Positions 21,219-27,553 of a stretch of 27,553 nucleotides of DNA are shown piece after piece. The stretch comes from a virus. Numbering within the stretch: the first letter of the stretch is position 1; every line of letters starts with the position of its first letter. Both the position numbers and the translations under genes were made by a program. The stretch covers positions 1 through 27,553 of IMG/VR virus record IMGVR_UViG_3300040960_000575; one strand, 5' to 3'. Under the pieces are notes generated by a model that saw only the letters and a program-made list of their open reading frames with translations, was not told the DNA's origin and made no database searches.

Positions 21219-21220
21219 GA

Positions 21221-21970
21221 TCAGCGATCCGCCCGCCGAAACGTCACACTGCACCGGCAGTTGATGACATTGCCAGCCGTGCCGCTGGGATCGCCAGGAT
21301 ACATGATCGGCTCGCGCGTTCCGAAGATCGTCGGGACCATGAATGGTTGTTCCATGGCCACTCGTTCGCCATCCATGATGCGATGATCGTAATTGTCATC
21401 GTCCATAATCGTGCGGGTGCGGGCGTCCTCGACGCTGTTCCACATCTTGACCAGCGGGCGAGTTGATTGCATCGCCGTTCGCATCTGGCCGTATTGGCTG
21501 GAACCATGTGTTTCGGTGCGGGCGATGACGCGGGAACGATAGGCGCTGAACTCTGGAATGGCCTTCCGCAGTGCCTTGGCGATCTGCTCGACACCAAAGC
21601 CCTCACGCTGACCGTCGCGAATGACTTCCATGATCTGGCGGCGTGTCGTCTCAAGGATTTGCTGCACCTTCTGCGCGCCGAATTGCTCGATGAATTCCTC
21701 GATGAACCGCTGAAACAGGCTATCCTCCTCCTGCTTGGTTTGCAGATGCGGAAAGCAGTCCTTCATGTCCTCGATCATCGGCTGGCCACCCATGCGCATG
21801 GCCGTCGCATAGATTTCGCGCAGCATATTCTCGACGCGCTCGCGCCCATCTGGGGGAATGGCTGCGATATCGTCGGCCTCATAGCGATCAACGATGTCGC
21901 GCATCAATGCCGTCAGCGTCCGCTCGATGAGCGGCTGCGTGGCATCTTCCATTTTGTCGAGGTCAGCCAT
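21221..21970 (-). CDS. Head morphogenesis protein (Mu gpF-like)
   Basis: This 249-residue protein has an N-terminal helical half. The C-terminal signature of the phage Mu F / SPP1 gp7 family (PF04233-like) follows: RSRVIARTETHGSSQYGQMR, WNSVEDARTRTIMDDD, a His-containing MDGERVAM and PGDPSGTAGNVINCRCSVTF. The final NCRCSV cysteines are usual. Family members are minor capsid proteins injected or needed for early head assembly. It overlaps the portal stop by 8 bases, as expected. Confidence 0.9.
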   Translation of the reverse strand: MADLDKMEDATQPLIERTLTALMRDIVDRYEADDIAAIPPDGRERVENMLREIYATAMRMGGQPMIEDMKDCFPHLQTKQEEDSLFQRFIEEFIEQFGAQKVQQILETTRRQIMEVIRDGQREGFGVEQIAKALRKAIPEFSAYRSRVIARTETHGSSQYGQMRTAMQSTRPLVKMWNSVEDARTRTIMDDDNYDHRIMDGERVAMEQPFMVPTIFGTREPIMYPGDPSGTAGNVINCRCSVTFRRADR

Positions 21971-23522
21971 AGGCGATCTTATGCAGCAATTCGGCGGCTG
22001 TCAGGCTTTTGTCGTCGTCCATCGCCCGGACCTTATCGCGCGCCCATGACTGGCCTGCATCGCCGCCCCAGAGCGCCCATGCAATGCGCCCTGCGCTCGG
22101 ATAGCCATCCTCGCCGGGACTGAACCCCTCGGCCTGCTTGTCCACCTCGTGGCGGCTGAAGAAGCTGTGCATCCTCTTGACGGTATCGGCAGATAGGTTC
22201 TTGCCGTTCATGATGTCGCGCGCTCGGGCTACACCCACTTCGGTGCCGCCGCGATTGAATTCCTTGCGCCATTCAAGGCCCTTGCGCGCCTCTTCCTTCA
22301 TGCCATCCGTCGGCGTGTAGCCTTCGGCTTTCTGCTCCATAGGTGCGGCCAGAAGCGGCGTGTATTCGCCCTCACCCTCTGCCGGGAAGCCCATCATCAT
22401 CCGGCTTTCCTCGCGGGTCAAAACACCCTTTTCAAAGGCCAGAACAGCGCGATCAAACATGCGCTGCCGGTTTCCCTCAAGGGCCGAGATGCTGTCCAGA
22501 TCAAGCCGGAACTCCAGCCCCTCGCTGTAGCGCGGAAGCAGCCATGCCGACAGTGCGCCCATGAATTCATCCATGAGCGGAATAACGGTGTCGGTGTAAA
22601 GCCGCTCCTTGGCTTGCTCCAGGTTGTTGAAGGTGCTGGCATCGTTGTCAATCAGTGGCAGCGGCACGCCGAATGCGCTGGCGACATACTTGGCCGTTTC
22701 CTTCATCGTGTTGATGAAGTCCATATCCATCGGCGACTTGGACAATTCAACGAATTCGGCATCGTCTGCCAGCATCGGGATTTCCCCGGCATTGCGTTCG
22801 CCAGATAGCGCCGCCTTGAAATATTCGCGCATTCTCTGGATGGCTTCGCCGCCGGGATATCCGCCCTTGAACCGCACAAGCCCGCTCGGGCGGGCGCTGT
22901 TTTTGAGCAGGCTATAGTTCCAGCTTGATCCGGCGTTGTGCGTGTCAGCGGCGAGCGCTGCGGCCATCAGGGGCGATTGCCCGCGCCAATAGTTGTCGGG
23001 GTTGTAGGTCTTGAGGTAAAACACCTCGCTTTGTCCGGTGAGCGGATCAACGGCGAAGCGCGTTTCGTGCTTGCCTCGCTTGTGGGTGTAGGCGCTGGGC
23101 AGACCGTGCGGGCCTGGCGTCACCTCCACGTCAATCGGATTGAGCGGCCAGAGTTCCGCGAATTGGCCATCAGGTGCGCCGACGCAGAAGGTTTCGCCAA
23201 ACAGCAGGCGGTTGACCATCATTTCGGACAGCCATTGATCATAGGCTTGCCACGGGTTGGGGCGGTCGAGCAGATCAAGTGCCGGATGCTGCTCAATCAG
23301 GGTGTCGCCCTGATACAGTTCGATGCTGATGGCCTTGCACGCCTCGACGATCTCGCGGATGGCGCGATAGACGATGACGTTATGCTGATAGCCTTCCTTG
23401 ATGTAGCTGCGCCGATCATTGGCGCGCGACCATTGGGCATTTGAGCCGATCAGGAAGGCTGCGCCCGCTGGATGCTCTTTGATTTCGATTTGCGGCTTGC
23501 GAGAAGGGAATGGCCAGACCAT
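21963..23522 (-). CDS. Portal protein (HK97 type) with a C-terminal extra domain
   Basis: I use ATG 23522, which shares one base with the TerL stop (TGATG). The longer TTG start at 23525 is unnecessary. Residues 1-~395 match HK97-type portals: HNVIVYRAIREIVEACKAIS, YNPDNYWRGQSPLMAAALAA, ETAKYVASAFGVPLPLID and MFDRAVLAFEKGVLTREE. Residues ~398-519 form a separate conserved domain: RKGLEWRKEFNRGGTEVGVA, RARDIMNGKNLS, VKRMHSFFSRHEVDK and GRIAWALWGGDAG. This domain occurs elsewhere in phage genomes as a stand-alone or fused unit. The total of 519 aa is longer than HK97 portal (about 425). The portal forms the dodecameric DNA gate. Confidence 0.92.
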   Translation of the reverse strand: MVWPFPSRKPQIEIKEHPAGAAFLIGSNAQWSRANDRRSYIKEGYQHNVIVYRAIREIVEACKAISIELYQGDTLIEQHPALDLLDRPNPWQAYDQWLSEMMVNRLLFGETFCVGAPDGQFAELWPLNPIDVEVTPGPHGLPSAYTHKRGKHETRFAVDPLTGQSEVFYLKTYNPDNYWRGQSPLMAAALAADTHNAGSSWNYSLLKNSARPSGLVRFKGGYPGGEAIQRMREYFKAALSGERNAGEIPMLADDAEFVELSKSPMDMDFINTMKETAKYVASAFGVPLPLIDNDASTFNNLEQAKERLYTDTVIPLMDEFMGALSAWLLPRYSEGLEFRLDLDSISALEGNRQRMFDRAVLAFEKGVLTREESRMMMGFPAEGEGEYTPLLAAPMEQKAEGYTPTDGMKEEARKGLEWRKEFNRGGTEVGVARARDIMNGKNLSADTVKRMHSFFSRHEVDKQAEGFSPGEDGYPSAGRIAWALWGGDAGQSWARDKVRAMDDDKSLTAAELLHKIAYG

Positions 23523-24742
23523 CAAAGCACCCCGAATATTTGTTGACTTGAACCGCCGATCATCGGCTGGAGGGCATAGCGCAGGGCGTCGATGTAGTGG
23601 TTATTTGCGTCCACGATCTTCGGCATGATGTCTCCCGACAAGCGATCCTGCTTATACGAATAAAGCCGGAACTCGCGGGCGGTTTCCGGGCAGTCGGGAT
23701 GAATGATAACACGATCAAGGGATTTGATAAAGGCTATGCCGTCCTCGACCGATCCGGCCCACTTTTTGACCGGCTTGATGGATGGAATGCCGTGGCGTTG
23801 CAGGTAACTGATGCTTTCGGGGCGTGCGCTATCGGCGCGCACTGTGTGCAGTGGCAGCGTCGGCATACGATCTTGGATGAATGCGGGCGTATCATCCAGA
23901 TCAAGCCCGACCTTGCCAGCTTCTCGGCGGATGTAGAGCCGTTCGTTGTGGATGTAGCATTCGATTGCGGCGGTCGGGTCTTGGGCAAAACCGAAGTCCA
24001 TGCCGAAGTAAGGGCCATCCCAGAGGTGGGTCGGCTCGAAGTCGGCGATTTCAAACTTGCCGCTGAAGACCTGGGCATCGCTGTTTTGCAGGTAAGCCCC
24101 TTCCCAAACGTGGGCATAGGTGGCCGGATCGAGGCGCTGCTGCTCTCGGCGGCGCAGCTTGTCGAGGCCTTCGGGGAAGAAGGGGTTCTCCTGCCAATTG
24201 ACTTCGGCGATCAGCGCATCGGCGGGTGGGTTTTTGCGGAAGCGTTTGTCTACGGGCGATCCATCATCGCGGGGGTTCCATATTGCCCATAACTCGGAGC
24301 GTGCCTGCCGGAAAACGGTAGCCTCAAGGGCAAGCCAGCTATCTTCCGGCACGTCCTCGGCCTCCTCGACGATGGTAAGATCGATCCCGGCCAGCGACTT
24401 GATGCTGGATGTGTTGTGGCGCAGACCGCGAAAGATGAACTCGGTGCCGTTCTTGCCGCGCAGATAGTCGATGCCGACGTCGTAATGGGCTGCCATCCAC
24501 GGTGTGCGCTCGATGGCGTCCTTGAGTTCGCGGTGAAAGCTGTCCTTGATGCTGACCTGCAATTCGCGGGTGCAAAGGATGCGCAGCGGCTCACGAAAGC
24601 CCCAGTAGGCGGCGATCATTGCGGCTGATTGCGATTTCCCTGATCCTCGACCACCATAGATGGCGCGATATTGTGCTGCCCCACGATCCGGCCCGAATAC
24701 GTCCAGGACCGCATCAGGAACATCAATTGTCGCTTGCGTCAT
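23522..24742 (-). CDS. Terminase large subunit (Terminase_3 type)
   Basis: This 406-residue packaging motor has an ATPase domain with Walker A GGRGSGKS (30-37) and Walker B DLTIVEEAED (121-130, catalytic Glu126/127). The C-terminal RNase-H-like nuclease has MDFGFAQDP (Asp249), ADSARP (Asp304) and DANNHYIDALRYAL (Asp378/Asp385). The order and motifs match PF04466/Terminase_3C-type TerL. It overlaps the small-subunit gene by 20 bases and the portal by 1 base. It would cut and translocate phage DNA into the prohead. Confidence 0.95.
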   Translation of the reverse strand: MTQATIDVPDAVLDVFGPDRGAAQYRAIYGGRGSGKSQSAAMIAAYWGFREPLRILCTRELQVSIKDSFHRELKDAIERTPWMAAHYDVGIDYLRGKNGTEFIFRGLRHNTSSIKSLAGIDLTIVEEAEDVPEDSWLALEATVFRQARSELWAIWNPRDDGSPVDKRFRKNPPADALIAEVNWQENPFFPEGLDKLRRREQQRLDPATYAHVWEGAYLQNSDAQVFSGKFEIADFEPTHLWDGPYFGMDFGFAQDPTAAIECYIHNERLYIRREAGKVGLDLDDTPAFIQDRMPTLPLHTVRADSARPESISYLQRHGIPSIKPVKKWAGSVEDGIAFIKSLDRVIIHPDCPETAREFRLYSYKQDRLSGDIMPKIVDANNHYIDALRYALQPMIGGSSQQIFGVL

Positions 24743-25076
24743 CGGGCTTTACGCCACGCAGCACGATGGTTTCGGGCGGGGACATGCTGCCGTCGCTAGA
24801 GATAAAGTCGTGCCGCTCGGCCCAGCGTGCGCGGGTTTTCATCCAGAAGATTTGCGCGGCTGTGTCGCCGCCTTTGGCTTTGTTGAATAGCGCCCCGCCG
24901 ATTGTGGCGTTGGCCTTGTCCATGCCGAGATCAAGTTCATCGCGATAGTGCTTGCGCAGGGTCTTTGGGTCAATGCCTATGATGCGCGCGATGTTTTCGG
25001 ACTTCGTGCCGATGGTGGCGTGTAGCTGGACTAGCTGACGCTGTTCTGGCGTTGGTTCATGCGGGTGGCGCGGCAT
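24723..25076 (-). CDS. Terminase small subunit-like protein
   Basis: This 117-residue protein carries a helix-turn-helix: GTKSENIARIIGIDPKTLRK, with TLRKHYRDELD after it. A helical region follows (ANATIGGALFNKAKGG, QIFWMKTRARWAERHDF), the classic TerS order of DNA binding then oligomerisation. The IFWMKTRARWAE motif is frequent in alphaproteobacterial phage TerS-like proteins. Its position directly before TerL supports the call. It overlaps the methyltransferase gene by 20 bases. Confidence 0.88.
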   Translation of the reverse strand: MPRHPHEPTPEQRQLVQLHATIGTKSENIARIIGIDPKTLRKHYRDELDLGMDKANATIGGALFNKAKGGDTAAQIFWMKTRARWAERHDFISSDGSMSPPETIVLRGVKPDDASDN

Positions 25077-26310
25077 TGCTTAGTTCCTCGTATGTCTTGC
25101 CGGTTTCCTCATGTATAGCACATTCTCCGGTAAAATCCTGCCAGCGTTTGATGATGACGTCGCAGTATTTGGGGTCAAGTTCCATCATGCGGCAGTCGCG
25201 GGCTGTCTTTTCGCAGGCGATGAGGGTGGAGCCGGAGCCGCCGAAGAGATCAAGAACGATGCCTGTATTTTTTGCAACTATTGCAATGCCGCGCTCTGGC
25301 AAATCAACAGGAAAGCAGGCTTTGTGATTTTCTGCTTGCGCACCTGTGTTGCTTACTTGCCAAAAATTGCTTGTTACTTCCTTGACCGCTACAGGCTGCT
25401 TGTTTGTTGAGAACACATAGATAGGTTCCCAATCTCTCATCAATGATCCTTTGAATGGAATTGTGCTGCTTTTTTTCCAGCATATTTGCTCAACAAGATA
25501 TGGAAGCCTGCCCGATATTTGCTGGATGTATTCAAATCTTGATTTAGCGTTATAGCTGACGTTCCAGAAGATGAAGCCATCAGTTACGGCAAAGCATACC
25601 TCCAAAACAGATGCGGCAAAATCAACATAAGCCTGAGATGGTAGGTTATCAGAATATCCGTCTGCATACAGCTTCACGCTTTTTTTCTTGTTGAAAATGT
25701 CTCCCTGACCAGCCTTGGCGTCTGCATTATACGGCGGGGATGTAAACACCATGTCCGCCTTGCGCCCATCCATCAGCTTCTCAACCGCATCAATGCTGGT
25801 GCTATCTCCGCACATCAGCCGATGACGCCCCAGAAGCCACACGTCGCCCTCAACCGTGACAGGCTGCACTGGAACGTCTGGCACCGCGTCCTCATCGGTC
25901 AGGCCCTCGGTGACTTCCTCGGGAAACAGCGCCTGGATTTCGTCTACATCAAAGCCGGTCAGGGATAGATCAAAATCCATCTCTTGCAGGTCTGAGATTT
26001 CGAGCGCGAGAAGTTCGTTGTCCCATTCGGCCAGTTCAGCCACCTTATTGACGCTGAGCCGGAAGGCTTTGATCTGCGCCTCGCTCATGTCATCGGCGAG
26101 GACAACTGGCACCTCGGTGAGGCCCAGCTTTTTGGCGGCTTTCAGGCGAAGATGCCCGTCAACCACGGTGCCGTCACTCTTGGCGCAGATTGGCACGCGG
26201 AAGCCGAACTCACGGATGGCCGCTGCTACCTTATCAACTGCGTGATCGTTTTTGCGCGGGTTTCGCGCGTAATCAACGCAGCGCTCAATGGGCCAATGCT
26301 CAAACTGCAT
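25057..26310 (-). CDS. ParB-domain DNA methyltransferase
   Basis: Residues 1-~125 form a ParB/Srx-type domain (NPRKNDHAVDKVAAAIREFG, DGHLRLKAAKKLGL). Residues ~150-400 are a DNA amino-methyltransferase with TSPPYN (190-195, motif IV) before LDLFGGSGSTLIACEK (SAM motif I, 353-368). That order gives the beta class, and SPPY favours N4-cytosine, but N6-adenine is possible. It probably modifies phage DNA to evade restriction. The start overlaps the HNH gene by 11 bases. GC falls to 21 of 60 bases at 25441-25500 in the middle, against 38 of 60 at 25801-25860, pointing to a swapped target-recognition region. Confidence 0.9.
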   Translation of the reverse strand: MQFEHWPIERCVDYARNPRKNDHAVDKVAAAIREFGFRVPICAKSDGTVVDGHLRLKAAKKLGLTEVPVVLADDMSEAQIKAFRLSVNKVAELAEWDNELLALEISDLQEMDFDLSLTGFDVDEIQALFPEEVTEGLTDEDAVPDVPVQPVTVEGDVWLLGRHRLMCGDSTSIDAVEKLMDGRKADMVFTSPPYNADAKAGQGDIFNKKKSVKLYADGYSDNLPSQAYVDFAASVLEVCFAVTDGFIFWNVSYNAKSRFEYIQQISGRLPYLVEQICWKKSSTIPFKGSLMRDWEPIYVFSTNKQPVAVKEVTSNFWQVSNTGAQAENHKACFPVDLPERGIAIVAKNTGIVLDLFGGSGSTLIACEKTARDCRMMELDPKYCDVIIKRWQDFTGECAIHEETGKTYEELSNAAPPA

Positions 26311-26833
26311 TTTTAACTTCCTTTAGCTTGACAGGGGGAACGCTCACTGTTCGCCACGTTTTCCCAGTTACTGCGTCGTATGCTGTCAGCTTCTTTAACC
26401 CCATGCCTTCAGCGACACTCATGAATGGCTCACCAGCGGCAACCCTCAATCTCATCTCAGATACCAAGGCTTCTGTTAGTTTTGCATTGTGATGCTTTTC
26501 ACCAGGATGCGCACCAAAGGCGGTTCCGTGCTTATACCTATCATGGGCGTTTTCAAGCCTTGTAGCCCAGCGCAGGTTTGAAACGCAGTTGTTCAAGTTG
26601 TTCCCATCGTTGTGTGCAACGTCAAGATTTTCCCATCCTTCTGGAAGACCAATCCATGCCATTGCCACAAGCCGGTGAACGTTTCTCCAGTGATATTTTC
26701 CAGACCTGTAAAGCCCAACACTCTTGTATCCAAATCGGTGCTTTGGCTTCAAAATCTTCTGAAACCGTTTGCTTTTGACATCGCCAGTTGCGCTGACCTC
26801 ATAGCCATCAAAAGTTGGTATTGCCTTGAACAT
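26300..26833 (-). CDS. HNH homing endonuclease with NUMOD4
   Basis: The ATG at 26833 has GGAGG 6 bases upstream, and the longer frame to 26866 is a shadow. Residues 1-22 are NUMOD4 (FKAIPTFDGYEVSATGDVKS), the usual opening of phage HNH nucleases. The HNH domain follows: VHRLVAMAWIGLP (His53), VAHNDGNNLNNCVSNLRW (His74) and conserved Asn. A C-terminal helix-turn-helix (LTEALVSEMRLRVAAGEPFM, SVAEGMGL) would read DNA. It sits between a truncated ParB-methylase N-terminus and an intact methyltransferase, consistent with a homing event. Confidence 0.9.
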   Translation of the reverse strand: MFKAIPTFDGYEVSATGDVKSKRFQKILKPKHRFGYKSVGLYRSGKYHWRNVHRLVAMAWIGLPEGWENLDVAHNDGNNLNNCVSNLRWATRLENAHDRYKHGTAFGAHPGEKHHNAKLTEALVSEMRLRVAAGEPFMSVAEGMGLKKLTAYDAVTGKTWRTVSVPPVKLKEVKNAV

Positions 26834-26960
26834 TGATTGCCTCCACTTCACAGGCACAATAACCAAACTTTAGCCAGTTCGCAAACCTAAACCGAACTTC
26901 CAAGGCATACGGAATGAGATCAGCTACAGAAATTGTTTTATACGCGGGAAAATCACTCAT
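26808..26960 (-). pseudogene. Truncated ParB-methylase N-terminus (50-aa remnant)
   Basis: The ATG at 26960 overlaps the upstream stop (ATGA). The first 19 residues (SDFPAYKTISVADLIPYA) are the usual opening of ParB-domain phage methylases, in which an asparagine-rich ParB core normally follows PYA. Here the frame changes right after PYA into unrelated residues (LEVRFRFANWLKFGYCACEV), which are the AT-rich leader of the HNH gene. The DNA switches from near-backbone GC to AT-rich at that point. It looks like an older methylase start cut off by the HNH cassette. It may still be translated as a tiny peptide. Confidence 0.55.
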
Positions 26961-27259
26961 TCCTCCGCCACCTCTGCTGCAAGGGCGCATTCGTATTCGA
27001 TGCCAGTGTAAGCCATTCCATCGACATAGCTGTCGCGGTGCGTTGGGTTGTGGAACCGGCGTGCGATCTTGGTGGCTTGGTGCAGGAGTGCGACTTCGCG
27101 GGCTGTGATGTCGCGTCCGGTGATGGCGTTGAAGATGTTGGCGATGTGCTGATGGTTTGCGACGGGATCGCCGTAGGCGCGGTTCCGGTCGCCACCTGTT
27201 AGGTCTGCCGCGTCCTCAAGGCAGGCCATGCGCGGTGGAGGGATGTCGTCGTGGGTCAT
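26957..27259 (-). CDS. DUF6378-like small protein (100 aa)
   Basis: I use ATG 27259, with AGGAGG 6 bases upstream, rather than the in-frame ATG at 27280. The 100-residue product reads DAADLTGGDRNRAYGDPVAN, then HQHIANIFNAITGRDITARE, KIARRFHNPTHRDSYVDGMA and YECALAAE. This is the typical order of DUF6378 proteins (YGDP, N.HIA..FNAITG, K.AR, DS.VD), common in phage early regions. DUF6378 has a MazG-like helical fold according to its family description, so a nucleotide-handling role is possible but unproven. Confidence 0.85.
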   Translation of the reverse strand: MTHDDIPPPRMACLEDAADLTGGDRNRAYGDPVANHQHIANIFNAITGRDITAREVALLHQATKIARRFHNPTHRDSYVDGMAYTGIEYECALAAEVAEE

Positions 27260-27351
27260 AGTGCGCCTCCTGCGGGCCATCCTGATGGGTTGGTGCGAGG
27301 GCAGGGAAGTCAGGTTCTTCCGGTTCCCTCCGTCGAGGTAGCCCGCGCCGA

Positions 27352-27543
27352 TCAGCGTATTGCGTTTCTCGGGTCGCTGTCAACACTCTCCGACAGGTAG
27401 GCGATTGCCGTCAGTGCGCCAAGGATGAGCCTATCGAGTCTGACGCCCTGCTCGGCGCAGATTTCGAAGAACTCGAGCGCGAGGTCTGTTTCGTGGATCA
27501 CGTCCTGGCCGGGTTCGAAGGAGATGAAGCATTCGGTTTGCAT
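27352..27543 (-). CDS. Hypothetical protein (63 aa) at the window end
   Basis: An ATG at 27543 gives QTECFISFEPGQDVIHETDL, then ALEFFEICAEQGVRLDRLIL and GALTAIAYLSESVDSDPRNA. The protein is short, acidic and mainly helical, with no signal or membrane segment. Its stop is 92 bases before the DUF6378-like start, in a gap where I see no clear promoter. The upstream sequence is outside the window, so the start context and any operon partner are unknown. Confidence 0.55.
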   Translation of the reverse strand: MQTECFISFEPGQDVIHETDLALEFFEICAEQGVRLDRLILGALTAIAYLSESVDSDPRNAIR

Positions 27544-27553
27544 GGATCGGCCT

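Noticed and set aside
9315-21970. The region as a gene transfer agent cluster
   Set aside because: The tail chaperones resemble GTA genes, but the spanins, HNH endonuclease, methyltransferase, adhesin block and TerL/TerS set are those of a phage, and the usual GTA tail-tip peptidase genes are not seen.
27303-27329. AGGGAA...TTCCCT hairpin between the last two genes
   Set aside because: The stem has only six pairs with a 15-base loop and no T-run, so it is not convincing as a terminator.
1-27553. tRNA, integrase, repressor or attachment site
   Set aside because: I found no cloverleaf, recombinase motif or clear direct repeat suggesting an att site.

Overview
The window is the late (morphogenesis and lysis) region of a tailed siphovirus-type phage or prophage with an HK97-type capsid. 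Its GC is near 60% in core genes. The best host guess is an alphaproteobacterium of the Rhodobacterales type. This rests on the tail-chaperone pair, which resembles gene-transfer-agent (GTA) g10 families, and on the lysis and fibre proteins, which resemble Rhodobacteraceae phage families. That host call is inference. No integrase, repressor, attachment site or host gene is visible, so free phage and prophage cannot be told apart.

Layout: positions 1-1788 hold a plus-strand string of very small, tightly overlapping genes (about 59-123 residues), probably the end of an early or accessory operon. It meets a long minus-strand operon head-on at 1789-1866. Read 5'->3' on the minus strand from 27543 to 1867, that operon runs: two small early-like genes, a ParB-methylase remnant, an HNH endonuclease, a ParB-methyltransferase, TerS, TerL, portal, a Mu-F-like head protein, then an unusual block of repeat-rich adhesin-like genes (20965-15628). 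After the block come prohead protease, major capsid protein, two capsid-associated proteins, head-tail connector genes, tail terminator, tail tube, two tail-assembly chaperone frames, tape measure, two tail-tip proteins, a second fibre and fibre-chaperone pair, a holin-like protein, an M15 endolysin, overlapping Rz/Rz1 spanins, and a secreted trypsin-like protease.

The most interesting points are as follows. (1) The second tail-chaperone frame has no upstream start codon and fits a -1 frameshift at a G5 run. (2) The adhesin block sits between portal/Mu-F and the prohead protease. It is bracketed by two copies of one unit, a promoter plus a ~43-residue CMGD domain. (3) A five-repeat beta-propeller-like array is inserted into one of two tandem paralogues, and a neighbouring gene carries five near-identical 153-bp units. 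(4) A 408-residue protein has fifteen 23-residue repeats in perfect register. (5) A signal-peptide serine protease closes the lysis cassette. (6) An HNH gene sits between a truncated ParB-methylase N-terminus and an intact methyltransferase whose middle is AT-rich.

No stretch over 300 bases lacks a gene. The largest gaps (about 60-140 bases) hold promoter-like elements, a terminator-like hairpin, a possible mini-ORF and an inverted repeat.
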